From the NCBI RefSeq assembly GCF_003609645.1, contig NZ_MCIB01000001.1, positions 434,001 through 498,000 of the forward strand: 64,000 nt of DNA. Direction: 5' to 3'. Source of the stretch: Thermohalobacter berrensis (lineage in GTDB: Bacteria; Bacillota; Clostridia; Tissierellales; Thermohalobacteraceae). Below are positions 41,173 to 49,962 of the stretch, in pieces. The translations under genes and the position numbers were made by a program. A model generated the notes under the pieces. That model was not told where the DNA came from. It saw only the letters and a list, made by a program, of their open reading frames with translations, and did no database searches. Positions within the stretch are counted from its first letter, which is position 1. The number at the start of each line of letters is the position of its first letter.

Positions 41173-42093
41173 CTATTTTATATTAACTAAAATCAAAGCA
41201 ATTATTATCATAACGATAGAAATCTTTTCTTTTTTAGTAAGTTCTTCTTTAAAAAACATTTGGCTACAGATACTGATTACTAAAATAGAACCAGCACTAA
41301 AAACAGGAAGTGCTACTGAAGTCTTTACATAATTAAATGCCATAATAAGGAAAAATGAAGTAAATAGGTTGGGTACTCCAACTAAAAATCCAACAATTAA
41401 GTCTTTATTAGTAATTTTTTTATTCTTTATTATTGTAAAAATCAAACTAATAATAAAAGCTGTAAAAAACACAAAAAATAAAAACAAACTTTTATACTCT
41501 ATTAAAGCGTATTTTTGAAATATTTTATTGGAAAATTCTGATATACCACCAAATATAAATAAAAGCAAAAGAGAAACTCGTAAATCTTTGATAACTTCTT
41601 TACTAAACGAAACATTAACTATAATTATTGCAACTATAGATAATAAAATTCCAAACCACTGAATTAAAGTAGGAATTTCATTCCAAAATATAATAGACAA
41701 AGCCATTGGAACTAATACACCTAACTTGGAAAATGTACCTGCAAGACCTACTCCATTTTCCCTTACACTCTTTTGGTAATATATGAATGATAAAAAGAAA
41801 AATACTCCTGCAATAATCCCAACGATTATTGCCCAAATTATACTTGATTGCACTGAAAATATACCTTTATTATGTAGTACTACCTTCTTTGTATCATTTA
41901 AAAAGGTGGTAATTGAATATACCTCCTTGAATGTAATCAATCTATCCTTAATTGACATCAATAAACTAACAGAAAATGCTGTAAGATAATTAACGGTTGT
42001 AACAGCATATCTATTCACTCTATTTGATTCACTATATTTGAATATCAAAGCTATTGATGCACTACATATAATAGATAAAAAAAGATATACCAT
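41173..42093 (-). CDS. EamA/DMT-family transporter
   Basis: A 306-residue membrane protein with about 10 helices in two EamA-like halves. The second half has the conserved VALPVFSAGSILVISICSQMFFKEELTKKEKISIVMII. DMT proteins usually export amino acids or other metabolites. The ATG at 42093 has GAAGGAGAG nine bases upstream; the longer frame begins before that site. A DMT substrate cannot be read from sequence. It precedes the 39691 transporter on the same strand with only the dyad between. Confidence 0.85.
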   Translation of the reverse strand: MVYLFLSIICSASIALIFKYSESNRVNRYAVTTVNYLTAFSVSLLMSIKDRLITFKEVYSITTFLNDTKKVVLHNKGIFSVQSSIIWAIIVGIIAGVFFFLSFIYYQKSVRENGVGLAGTFSKLGVLVPMALSIIFWNEIPTLIQWFGILLSIVAIIIVNVSFSKEVIKDLRVSLLLLFIFGGISEFSNKIFQKYALIEYKSLFLFFVFFTAFIISLIFTIIKNKKITNKDLIVGFLVGVPNLFTSFFLIMAFNYVKTSVALPVFSAGSILVISICSQMFFKEELTKKEKISIVMIIIALILVNIK

Positions 42094-42229
42094 TAAAATC
42101 TCTCCTTCATTAAAAAAAATTACCAAAATAATTATAACATTAAAAGATAAAAATAAATATATAAATTTGTTTTTATAAATATAAAATTAAATTGTTTAGA
42201 AAGTGCACTATTAATAAAGTCTTTGTGGT

Positions 42230-42265
42230 TTTGACTTTGACTTTCTTTGACCTTCATGTTATAAT
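42230..42265 (+). promoter_or_regulatory. CtsR operator overlapping a sigma-A promoter (hsp20)
   Basis: TTGACT (42237-42242), 17 bases, TATAAT (42260-42265). The 17-mer at 42236-42252, read on the minus strand, is GGTCAAAGAAAGTCAAA, a perfect CtsR box (RGTCAAA NAN RGTCAAA); a third TTTGAC copy lies at 42230-42235. CtsR binding would cover the -35 box and repress hsp20. Confidence 0.88.
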
Positions 42266-42299
42266 AAAATTAAATGAAATCTTTTTAGGAGGTGTTAAA

Positions 42300-42716
42300 A
42301 TGTTTGATTTAGTACCTTTTAATAGAAGAATGAGAGAGATTGAAAAAATGTTTGACAAAATGGTATCAGATAATTTCTTAAACATTACCTCATTAAATGA
42401 TATAAGGGTAGATATTAAAGAAAATGATAATGAGTATTTATTAGAAGCAGAAATTCCAGGAGTAGAAAAGGAGCAAATAGAAATTAAATATAATAATAAC
42501 TATTTGACAATTTCAGTAGAAAGAAAAGATGAGATTAAAGAGGAAAAAGAAAATTATATACGAAGAGAAAGAAGAATGGGAAAAACAAGTCGTTCATTCT
42601 ACGTCGATGGTGTAGATGAAGATAAAATTAAAGCTAAATATAACAATGGTATTTTAAAAATTACACTTCCTAAATCTAAAAATAATAGAAAAGGCAGAAG
42701 TATCGATATACAGTAA
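42300..42716 (+). CDS. hsp20: Hsp20/alpha-crystallin small heat shock protein
   Basis: A 138-residue ATP-independent holdase. The ATG at 42300 follows AGGAGGTG. The alpha-crystallin domain spans about residues 35-125: DIRVDIKENDNEYLLEAEIPGVEKEQIEIKYNNNYLTI, RRERRMGKTSRSFYVDGVDEDKIKAKYNNGILKITLPK. The C-terminal IxI-like tail (RSIDIQ) permits oligomer contacts. Expression is probably under CtsR control through the upstream site, which is unusual for hsp20 outside clostridia and some bacilli but known for clostridial hsp18-like genes. Confidence 0.95.
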   Translation: MFDLVPFNRRMREIEKMFDKMVSDNFLNITSLNDIRVDIKENDNEYLLEAEIPGVEKEQIEIKYNNNYLTISVERKDEIKEEKENYIRRERRMGKTSRSFYVDGVDEDKIKAKYNNGILKITLPKSKNNRKGRSIDIQ

Positions 42717-42737
42717 AAAATTATATAGTATTTAGTA

Positions 42738-42769
42738 ACTAGCTGAGGGATTAAAATTTCTCAGCTAGT
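42738..42769. terminator. Terminator between hsp20 and folD
   Basis: A 10-bp perfect stem (ACTAGCTGAG at 42738-42747 against 42760-42769), 12-base loop, and seven T on the plus strand. It overlaps the folD stop codon on the other strand. Confidence 0.85.
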
Positions 42770-43611
42770 ATTTTTTTACAGGCATAAATAACATTATCTA
42801 ATAATACACTGGTAGTTACACTACCAACTCCACCAGGAACCGGTGTTATTGCTTTAACTTTATCTTTTACTAAGTCGTAATTTACATCTCCACAAATTTT
42901 CCCATCATTATCAGTATTAATTCCAACATCAATAACATTATTCTTTTGGCTAAAGTATTCATCACCAAAATATTTAGCCTTCCCTATAGCTGTTATTACA
43001 ATATCTCCATTTTTCGTTTTTGCAGTAAGATTTTTCGTTTTTGAATTACAGATTGTTACAGTGGCTTTTTTAGCTAATAACATCATGCTCAATGGTTTCC
43101 CAACAACTACACTACTATTTACTATAACTGCATTTGCCCCTATTAAAGGTATTTCATAATATTTAAGTATTTCCATTACAGCCTTTGGAGTACAAGGAAC
43201 AAATCCCTCTAACTCTCCCTCAAAGACCTTTGCTAAATTATAGGGATGCATACAATCAATATCCTTATTAGGGTTTATGATATGTTTAATTACGTTATAA
43301 TCTAAATGTTTAGGTAATGGCCTAAAAATTAATATTCCATGTACTTTAGGGTTATTATTAATTTCCTTTATTTTTTCTATAAACCCACTCATAGATATAT
43401 CTTTCTCTACTTGATATAGATAACTTTCTACACCAACTTTTTCACATCTATTTATAATAGCTTTCCTATATGATACATCATCAGCTCTATTTCCTACCTG
43501 TACAATTCCAATAGTCGGATTAATACCTTTTAATTTTAAACTTTCAGCTTCTTTTTTAATTTTTTTATTTAGCTTATCAGCAACGGGTTTCCCTTTTAAT
43601 ATGGTAGTCAT
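42751..43611 (-). CDS. folD: Methylenetetrahydrofolate dehydrogenase/cyclohydrolase
   Basis: A 286-residue bifunctional enzyme that interconverts 5,10-methylene-, 5,10-methenyl- and 10-formyl-tetrahydrofolate. The lysine/tyrosine active-site region (VSYRKAIINRCEKVGVESYLY), ILIFRPLPKHLDYN, KDIDCMHPYNL, FVPCTPKAVMEILKYYEI, SSVVVGKPLSMMLL and the closing TPVPGGVGSVTTSVLL are all present. A repeat element lies behind its start. Ribosome site GGAGG before the ATG. Single gene. Confidence 0.96.
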   Translation of the reverse strand: MTTILKGKPVADKLNKKIKKEAESLKLKGINPTIGIVQVGNRADDVSYRKAIINRCEKVGVESYLYQVEKDISMSGFIEKIKEINNNPKVHGILIFRPLPKHLDYNVIKHIINPNKDIDCMHPYNLAKVFEGELEGFVPCTPKAVMEILKYYEIPLIGANAVIVNSSVVVGKPLSMMLLAKKATVTICNSKTKNLTAKTKNGDIVITAIGKAKYFGDEYFSQKNNVIDVGINTDNDGKICGDVNYDLVKDKVKAITPVPGGVGSVTTSVLLDNVIYACKKILAEKF

Positions 43612-43646
43612 TAGTTCCCTCCTTGTTAATATACTTTATAAAAAAG

Positions 43647-43757
43647 TCTTCTATTAAAAATAGAAGATTCTCAAGGTTGACTTTTTTCAAACACATAACA
43701 GAAATTATATTTTATCCACAATTTTTATTTGTTTATAATTTCCTATGTGTTATAAAA
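43647..43757 (+). repeat. Structured dispersed repeat, copy B
   Basis: A hairpin (TCTTCTATT at 43647-43655 against 43659-43667) followed by an 89-base block (43669-43757) that equals copy A at 9685-9773 except for three bases. In the block, GAAATTATA pairs with TATAATTTC and, in this copy, ACACATA pairs with TATGTGT, making a long imperfect hairpin. It sits between folD and the chemoreceptor gene; the rest of 43758-43840 is AT-rich without a gene. Confidence 0.8.
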
Positions 43758-43840
43758 CACAATTTAAAACCTTTTCCTATTTTATATGTACAATTAGATT
43801 ATAACATACAAAAATATCAATACAAAGCCTTCATTAATAG

Positions 43841-43881
43841 TTTAAAAGGACACTCTGTTTTTATGCAGAATGTCCTTTTAA
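43841..43881 (-). terminator. Hairpin after the chemoreceptor gene
   Basis: TTTAAAAGGACA-CTCTG pairs with CAGA-TGTCCTTTTAAA on the other side with one mismatch; the stem is about 16 bp and the tail on the minus strand is only weakly T-rich. It is three bases past the stop at 43884. Confidence 0.6.
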
Positions 43882-43883
43882 AA

Positions 43884-45968
43884 TTAACTTATATTAAATT
43901 CATTTAATGACTCTTTTAACTCTTGTACAAGATTTTTAAGTTCTTTACTATATTGATTTATTTCTTCAGCAGCTGCAATTTGTTCCTCAACTGAAGCTGA
44001 TACTTCCTCTGTCGAAGCTGAGGTTTCTTCTGATACAGAAGAAATACTCTCCATTGCTTCAATTATTTCATTTTTCTCTTCATTTACATCTCCTATCAAT
44101 TCATTTATCTTTTGTATATTCTCTGAAATTTCCTGTACTGCTTTTCTAGCCTTTTCAAATACTGACTTTGTTTCTGATATAGCATTATTCGAAGTATTTA
44201 CAGTTGCTTTAGTATTATTCATGCTTTTAACTACATTATTAATTTCACTCTGTATATCTTTTATCATATCCTCAATTTCACTAGCTGAATTACCTGACTC
44301 TTCAGCTAATTTTCTAATTTCTTCTGCTACTACAGCAAATCCTCTTCCGGTTTCACCAGCTCTTGCGGCTTCTATTGCAGCATTTAAAGCCAATAAATTT
44401 GTTTGCTCTGATATAGAGGTTATTGTATCATTTATTCTCCCTATCTTCTCTGCCTTATTCCCAAGATTATTTACTATTTGTGAAACTTTATTAATTTCAT
44501 CTATACTTCCTTTAATTTTTTCCTCTAAAGCCATCATTGATTTCATTCCATTATATGCTAATTCTTGTGTTTTAATTGCATTGCTTTTCATAATATTTGA
44601 ACCTTCTTTAATATTTCCTATTTTTTGAGATAGAAGATTAATTCTCTCAGCACCCCTTTGTGTATCATTAGCTTGTTCTGTAGCACCTATAGCAACGTTT
44701 TCCATGGCTTGACCAACTTGCTGAATAGATGTAACAGTCTCTGATGTAATGTTAACTAAGTTATCACTACTTTTTGAAACTTTATTCATTACATTATTTA
44801 CATTATTTATTAGCCTTCTAAACCCTTTCATCATGTTATTAAAACTATTGGCAAGTAACGCTATCTCGTCATTACCTTTAACAGCTATTCTTGCAGTTAA
44901 ATCTCCTTTTTCTGCATTAATAAATGAATTTACTATTTCTCTTATCGGTTTTGCAAATCTATTTGAAATTAATATTGAAATAATTACCGAAACTATCACA
45001 ACAACTATTCCTAATAATTTTATTGTGTTTTTTATACTACTAATACTTTGAAGCAATTCTGACTTTTCAATAAAAGCTATGAATTTCCAACCAGTATTAG
45101 ATGAAGTATAAATATTAGCTATGTATTCTTTATTATCCATTACAATTTCAAAATTATCATTTTCTATTTTATCAATATTTTTTAGCTTATCTACACCCAA
45201 CTTTTCTATATTTTTAAAATTTAACTCTGGTTTCTTAGGATGGGCTAATATTGTTCCATTCTCTGTTGTCATTATTATATAACCTGAATTTCCTATGGAA
45301 ATATCATTTATTATATCAGTAAGTCCTTTTAAACTAACATCTAATCCCTGTACTCCTATTACTTCACCTTCATCATTTTCGATTTTTGTTACAGTACTTA
45401 TGATAATTGCATCATCAGCTTCAAAATAATATGGAGCTGTTCTAACTATTTCTCCTAGGTTGTTCATAGCTGCCTTATAAAAGGGCCTTTTTCTTGGGTC
45501 ATATTTTTCCATAGTCTTCCCTTCTGGCCATTGAACATATCCTCCATACTTAGTAGCCATATATACATAAGCTGAATTAGGATGTGTCTTAGCAAAGTTT
45601 TCGTAAACTTCATATATTTCAGATGTAAGCCCACCATCTTTAGAAGGTGTCATATTTACTAAACCTTCTTCATCACCAATACTATTAATATAATTAGTAA
45701 TAGTTTTATCTGCTTTTTGTACAATTGGATTATTAGCAAGATAATTACAGTTTTCTTCAATTCCATCAAAAAACATATTTATTGACTTATCTACTTGATA
45801 AAGTTCTCTAGCGGTTGAATTAATGAAATCTTCCTTAAGCCTAGTTTCAATTTTTTGACTAACATATGTGCTAATAGATAAAATCGGAATAATTGTAATT
45901 AGTACAAAAACTAAAATAAGTTTATTTCTAAAATTAAACAACTTACTAATATTTTCTTTCATTGGCAT
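43884..45968 (-). CDS. Methyl-accepting chemotaxis protein, dCache type
   Basis: A 694-residue chemoreceptor. One membrane helix at about 14-32, an extracellular double-Cache sensor at about 40-305 ([73 protein letters not shown]), a second helix at about 312-335, a HAMP domain ([24 protein letters not shown]) and a cytoplasmic signalling hairpin with the canonical [40 protein letters not shown]. Such dCache sensors often bind amino acids. No che genes are nearby. The ligand is not known. Confidence 0.95.
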   Translation of the reverse strand: MPMKENISKLFNFRNKLILVFVLITIIPILSISTYVSQKIETRLKEDFINSTARELYQVDKSINMFFDGIEENCNYLANNPIVQKADKTITNYINSIGDEEGLVNMTPSKDGGLTSEIYEVYENFAKTHPNSAYVYMATKYGGYVQWPEGKTMEKYDPRKRPFYKAAMNNLGEIVRTAPYYFEADDAIIISTVTKIENDEGEVIGVQGLDVSLKGLTDIINDISIGNSGYIIMTTENGTILAHPKKPELNFKNIEKLGVDKLKNIDKIENDNFEIVMDNKEYIANIYTSSNTGWKFIAFIEKSELLQSISSIKNTIKLLGIVVVIVSVIISILISNRFAKPIREIVNSFINAEKGDLTARIAVKGNDEIALLANSFNNMMKGFRRLINNVNNVMNKVSKSSDNLVNITSETVTSIQQVGQAMENVAIGATEQANDTQRGAERINLLSQKIGNIKEGSNIMKSNAIKTQELAYNGMKSMMALEEKIKGSIDEINKVSQIVNNLGNKAEKIGRINDTITSISEQTNLLALNAAIEAARAGETGRGFAVVAEEIRKLAEESGNSASEIEDMIKDIQSEINNVVKSMNNTKATVNTSNNAISETKSVFEKARKAVQEISENIQKINELIGDVNEEKNEIIEAMESISSVSEETSASTEEVSASVEEQIAAAEEINQYSKELKNLVQELKESLNEFNIS

Positions 45969-46064
45969 CCTCCTTCTAAAATTGAATTTTCATTATAAAT
46001 TTTAACACAGGGAAATTATAAAGTAAACGAATCTTGTTGAATTTTGTCGAATTTTACAAACAAT

Positions 46065-46095
46065 AAAAGCAGATACCATTTTTGATATCTGCTTT
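46065..46095 (-). terminator. Intrinsic terminator after the hydE-like gene
   Basis: AAAAGCAGATA at 46065-46075 pairs with TATCTGCTTT at 46086-46095 around a CCATTTTTGA loop region, followed by TTTTATTG on the minus strand. Confidence 0.75.
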
Positions 46096-46125
46096 ACAAG
46101 TTATTCGTTATAATGTTTTAAAAGT

Positions 46126-47481
46126 TTAATTTATCAAACTTTCATCTATTTCATATCCTAATTTTTTTAAATAATCATAGTTCAAATATTTAGGTAGTTT
46201 CCTTTTTGCATCTTTTACAGATTTTATAGCAAAGTCTAAATTAACCATATTTTTATTTGAATAAATTTCATAATTTTCTCTTAAATGTGGTGGTGTGCTA
46301 ATAAGCATTATAGTATTTGCTCCAGCTTGTAATGCCATAGCTTGAGCATCTGGATTTAATGAGGCAATAGCCGTAGTTGCTGGTAAAAAAACATGTTGAC
46401 ATACTATTCTTGAAATGGCTACAACTTTAAGTGTTAGATTTAAATCACCTGGTTTGTAATTTTCGTAAGGAGTACCTTTAGCGGGTAAAAATGGTCCAAA
46501 ACCTATCATATGAATTCCATAGTCTCTCTGGAATAATATATCTTCTGCAATATCCTCTAAAGTTTGATTTGGTAATCCTATCATTCCTCCTGACCCTGCT
46601 CTGATACCAGCTTCTTTAATTAATTTAGTATGTTTTACTCTTTTATTAAAATCATCGTCAGGATGTATCTGCTCAAATAATTTTCTACTTGCTGTTTCAA
46701 TTTTTAATAAATAATTATTAACTCCTGCTTCACTAAATAGTTTATATTCATTTTCATCTCTTATACCAATACTTAAAGTTATCCCTAATCTATATCTTTC
46801 TTTTATCTTCTTTACTATTGAAAGGATTTTTTCTGTATCATAATATGGATCTTCACCTGATTGTAAAATTACTGTTTTTATTCCTATTTTATAAAGTTTA
46901 TCAACTTCTTTTAAAATTTCTTCTTCACTCATTCTATATCTATGAGTTTTATTTTTCCTCCTTATTCCACAATAGTTGCAATTTTTCTTACAGTAATTTG
47001 AAAATTCAACAGCTGCTCTTATTTCAATTCTATCACCAACACACTCTTTTCTTATTATATCTGCCATTTTAATTAAAGCCTTATACTCTTCTTTCTCAGT
47101 TTTTAATAAGTATAATATATCTTTCTTTTCTAAATCTATATTGGCTTCAACTTTTTTAATAATCTCTTTAAAATTATCTGTTATATTTAAATTATAAATT
47201 TGGCTTAAATCATATTTGTATTTGTCTTTTAAAGAAAAAATTCCTTCATACTCAATATTATTAGATTCAACAATTTCTTCTACTTTGGAAATATCTTTTT
47301 TATCAAATTTAATTGCTGTAGTACAAACCCCTCCAAAACCTTTTGGAGTTGGGATTAAATCATTTTCAATTTGTAATTTGTCCATTAGATCTTTGCTATA
47401 TAACATCTGAGACTTAGATTCACAGACTAATATATAAGGTTCTGTAATGTTATTTTTAATAAATTTATCTATAAGAGACAT
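46126..47481 (-). CDS. hydE: DUF3343-HydE fusion: hydrogenase maturase radical SAM enzyme
   Basis: A 451-residue protein in two parts. Residues 15-82 match the DUF3343 (putative Se/S carrier) domain: YILVCESKSQMLYSKDLMDK, a PTPKGFGGVCTTAIKFDKK stretch with the conserved cysteine C53, and NIEYEGIF. Residues 120-450 are a HydE-type radical SAM enzyme: EIRAAVEFSNYCKKNCNYCGIRRKN with CX3CX2C at 164/168/171, VILQSGEDPYYDTEKI, AGIRAGSGGMIGLPNQT and LPATTAIASLNPDAQA. HydE helps to build the [2Fe] part of the [FeFe]-hydrogenase H-cluster from a cysteine-Fe complex. Normal HydE is about 350 residues, so the extra N-terminal domain is a real addition. No hydF, hydG or hydrogenase gene is in the window. 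Confidence 0.9.
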   Translation of the reverse strand: MSLIDKFIKNNITEPYILVCESKSQMLYSKDLMDKLQIENDLIPTPKGFGGVCTTAIKFDKKDISKVEEIVESNNIEYEGIFSLKDKYKYDLSQIYNLNITDNFKEIIKKVEANIDLEKKDILYLLKTEKEEYKALIKMADIIRKECVGDRIEIRAAVEFSNYCKKNCNYCGIRRKNKTHRYRMSEEEILKEVDKLYKIGIKTVILQSGEDPYYDTEKILSIVKKIKERYRLGITLSIGIRDENEYKLFSEAGVNNYLLKIETASRKLFEQIHPDDDFNKRVKHTKLIKEAGIRAGSGGMIGLPNQTLEDIAEDILFQRDYGIHMIGFGPFLPAKGTPYENYKPGDLNLTLKVVAISRIVCQHVFLPATTAIASLNPDAQAMALQAGANTIMLISTPPHLRENYEIYSNKNMVNLDFAIKSVKDAKRKLPKYLNYDYLKKLGYEIDESLIN

Positions 47482-47521
47482 ATAATCACATCCCTATCTA
47501 TTATATGTATTACATACTGTT

Positions 47522-47537
47522 TGATAAAATTTTATCA
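47522..47537. promoter_or_regulatory. Palindromic operator-like site in front of hydE
   Basis: A perfect 16-base palindrome TGATAAAATTTTATCA. On the minus strand its last six bases (TTATCA) are 16 bases upstream of TATAAT (47500-47505), so it would overlap the -35 box of the hydE promoter. The pattern resembles Rex sites (TTGTTAANNNNTTAACAA) but with changes. Confidence 0.5.
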
Positions 47538-47629
47538 TAATTGAATCAAAATAACAATATTTTATCATTTTTTGTCGATTCAATTTTAAACTAAAAATAA
47601 TTTCGGTGGCAAATGGGTGGCAAAATAAA

Positions 47630-47655
47630 AAATCGCCCTTCCAAAATGGCGATTT
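47630..47655 (-). terminator. Intrinsic terminator of rnpB
   Basis: Eight-bp stem (AAATCGCC at 47630-47637 against GGCGATTT at 47648-47655), ten-base loop and TTTATTTTG on the minus strand. It lies nine bases past the end of the RNA. Confidence 0.85.
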
Positions 47656-47663
47656 CACCGAAC

Positions 47664-48005
47664 ACGAGCAAGTCTATAAGCCGAGTTCTGTATTAGACAG
47701 TCATCTATCTAGGCCTATTGTTACCAATAGGCTCCAGCGACCTACCATATGGGACAGTAGCGGGCCACTACTTTTTATGTCCCTAACTTGGTCTTGCTCC
47801 GGATGGGGTTTACAGAGCCAACTAGTCGCCTAGCTGCTGGTGAGCTCTTACCTCACCTTTCCACCCTTACCACATGAGACATGTGGCGGTATATTTCTGT
47901 TGCACTTTCCTTAGGGTCGCCCCCACTGGGTATTACCCAGCATCCTGCCCTATGGAGCTCGGACTTTCCTCATGCATAATGCATGCGACTGTCTGACTTA
48001 CTCGT
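47664..48005 (-). ncRNA. rnpB: RNase P RNA (bacterial type A-like)
   Basis: The catalytic RNA of ribonuclease P, which matures tRNA 5' ends. The ends pair as P1: ACGAGTAAGTC at the 5' end (48005-47995) with GACTTGCTCGT (47674-47664). Conserved pieces, read on the minus strand, are GAGGAAAGTCCG near the 5' side, GGGGGCGACCCTAAGGAAAGTGC in the middle and AGAACTCGGCTTATAG at the 3' side. The TGGGTAATACCCAG hairpin fits the ancestral A-type fold used by most Clostridia. About 342 bases. A promoter lies at 48032-48060 and a terminator directly behind it; the true 5' end may be up to 20 bases further upstream. Confidence 0.97.
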
Positions 48006-48031
48006 ATATTCTTTTTTTAACGACAAGTAAT

Positions 48032-48060
48032 AATATATCATAATAATAGATTTAAGTCAA
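48032..48060 (-). promoter_or_regulatory. Sigma-A promoter for rnpB
   Basis: Minus-strand TTGACT (48055-48060), 17 bases, TATATT (48032-48037); transcription would begin near 48025. It is well placed and strong, as expected for a stable RNA. Confidence 0.8.
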
Positions 48061-48084
48061 ATTGTAAATTATAGCAACTTTGCA

Positions 48085-48801
48085 TTAATCTTCTTTTTCA
48101 TAATATAATATTCTTCCACAATTATCACAAGTAACAATAACCTTTTTGCTCTTTAATTTTGAAATAATTGATAAAGGAACACTCATATGACAACCTGTAC
48201 ATCTATCTCCTGATATTTTAACAATAGCTTTTCCCTTTTTTTCCTTTAATTTTAGATATTTATTTAATAAATCCTTTTCTATTTTTCCAGATAATATCTT
48301 TATCTCTTTTTCCTTTTCCTTAATTTTTTGTTCTAATTCTTCTTTTAAAATGTCATATTTCTTTATAGTCTCATCTAATTCTTTTTTTAGTGATTTGTAT
48401 TTATTTTCATTTTCCTCTATTTCTTTTTTAAGATTATCTGTATCCTCCATAAGTTCAAGAATTTCATTTTCTACATTTTGAATTTCTTCTTTTGTTCTTT
48501 CACTTTCTTTCTGCATATGTGATAGTTGATCTATATTTGACACTTTCCCACTATACAATTTTTTCTCATTTTCCTTCAATTGAAAATTTAGTTGCTCAAC
48601 TTTATGTGTATTTCTCTTTATTTTAATATCATTTACTTCAAGTAATGTCTTTTTATTAGTTAAATCATATTCAGTTTGTTTTAATTTAACCCTTAAATCT
48701 TCAGTTTCTTTTTCATTTAAAATATTATCTAGCTGCTCTTTTAATTTTTTTATATTATTATATTGTTCCTCCAAATTCCACAGTAGTACTAGCTGGCTCA
48801 T
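48085..48801 (-). CDS. Coiled-coil protein with C4 zinc ribbon
   Basis: A 238-residue protein: residues 10-180 are a long coiled coil (LEEQYNNIKKLKEQLDNILN, ELDETIKKYDILKEELEQKI) and residues 199-235 a C4 zinc ribbon (GDRCTGCHMSVPLSII, VTCDNCGRILYY), giving CX2C...CX2C. This is the C4-type zinc-ribbon family (zf-RING_7) that often neighbours nif3 in bacteria, as here (39 bases away). The role is unknown; a nucleic-acid or protein-binding function is suggested. Ribosome site AAGGAGG. Confidence 0.9.
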   Translation of the reverse strand: MSQLVLLWNLEEQYNNIKKLKEQLDNILNEKETEDLRVKLKQTEYDLTNKKTLLEVNDIKIKRNTHKVEQLNFQLKENEKKLYSGKVSNIDQLSHMQKESERTKEEIQNVENEILELMEDTDNLKKEIEENENKYKSLKKELDETIKKYDILKEELEQKIKEKEKEIKILSGKIEKDLLNKYLKLKEKKGKAIVKISGDRCTGCHMSVPLSIISKLKSKKVIVTCDNCGRILYYEKED

Positions 48802-48840
48802 TTTTTTACCTCCTTAACAATTAACCCACATAAAATAAGC

Positions 48841-49962
48841 CTAAACAATTATAAATGGGGCGTTATCGTCTAGTCTGTTTTCAGATATTAAAACATTAAT
48901 CTTATTAGTTCCAATTTCTTCTTCTAAATACTTTTTTATTACTGGTAATATTACTTTTTCTGTATCATAATGGTTAGCATCAATTACAGCCATTCCTAAT
49001 TCTAAAGCCATTTGAGCTTCATAGGATTTTACATCTCCAGTAATATAAACATCTGCATCCATCACATATGCTTTTTTAATAAAATCAGCTCCACTACCAC
49101 TACATAATGCTACTCTTTTAACTTTTACATTTTCTTTACTAAAAACTTTAATATTCTTACATTTTAACTTTTCTTTAACTTGTTCTGCAAATTTCAATAA
49201 ATCGGTTTCTTTTTCTATTTCTCCAATTTTACCAAATCCATATACTTTTCCCTTATTATTTAAAGGGTATATATCGTAAGCTACTTCTTCGTAAGGATGT
49301 GCTAATATCATTTTCTCTTTAACTTTATTTAAATCACTTTCTCTAACTATAGTTTCTATTCTTACTTCTTCAACCTTCTCTAACTCATTGGTTTTACCAA
49401 TAAATGGATTAGTTCCTTCTCTAGGCATAAAAGTACCAATACCTTCAATGTTATAGGTACAATGACTGTAATTGCCTATCCAGCCAGCTCCATTGTCACA
49501 AATAGCTTCTCTAACTGTGCTACTATGTGATTTAGGAACAAAAACAACTAACTTAAACAATCTTTCTTCCTGTACTTTTTCTAAAACTTTTGTATTTTTA
49601 AGTCCAATTATATCTGCTAGTACATCATTTACTCCATTTTCACATATATCTAAATTGGTATGAGCACTAATAACTGCAATATCATTTTTTATTAATTCAT
49701 ATATAAACTTTTCCTTAGGATTTTCAGTAGAAATTCTTTTTAATGGTTTAAAAATTAAAGGATGATGTGTAATAATTAAATCGATATCCTTTTTCTTTGC
49801 TTCCTCTAAAACATCCTGCGTAACATCAAGGGCCAATAGTACTTTATCAACTTGTTTATCTAAACGTCCCACTTGTAGACCAGGATTATCCCAATTAGCT
49901 GCTAAATGTGGTGGCGCATATGTATTTATAAGTTTTACTATATTACGTACAGTTACAGCCAC
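48841..49962 (-). CDS. Nif3-like dinuclear metal centre protein
   Basis: A 373-residue Nif3/YqfO-type protein with the inserted PII-like domain (about 125-235, LFKLVVFVPKSHSSTVREAI). The metal ligands are visible in ITHHPLIF (residues 60-67), SAHTNLD (about 98) and DANHYDTE (about 332). The start is GTG after GGAGGTGATTAA, nested in the end of trmK (10-base overlap). Function is debated (GTP cyclohydrolase-like or metal-trafficking); no clear pathway is established. Gene order trmK-nif3-zinc ribbon is common in Firmicutes. Confidence 0.93.
   Translation of the reverse strand: MAVTVRNIVKLINTYAPPHLAANWDNPGLQVGRLDKQVDKVLLALDVTQDVLEEAKKKDIDLIITHHPLIFKPLKRISTENPKEKFIYELIKNDIAVISAHTNLDICENGVNDVLADIIGLKNTKVLEKVQEERLFKLVVFVPKSHSSTVREAICDNGAGWIGNYSHCTYNIEGIGTFMPREGTNPFIGKTNELEKVEEVRIETIVRESDLNKVKEKMILAHPYEEVAYDIYPLNNKGKVYGFGKIGEIEKETDLLKFAEQVKEKLKCKNIKVFSKENVKVKRVALCSGSGADFIKKAYVMDADVYITGDVKSYEAQMALELGMAVIDANHYDTEKVILPVIKKYLEEEIGTNKINVLISENRLDDNAPFIIV

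Noticed and set aside
47606-47833. A 75-codon plus-strand frame over the RNase P region
   Set aside because: It lies across the rnpB gene on the opposite strand and its codons follow the RNA's structure; no ribosome site.
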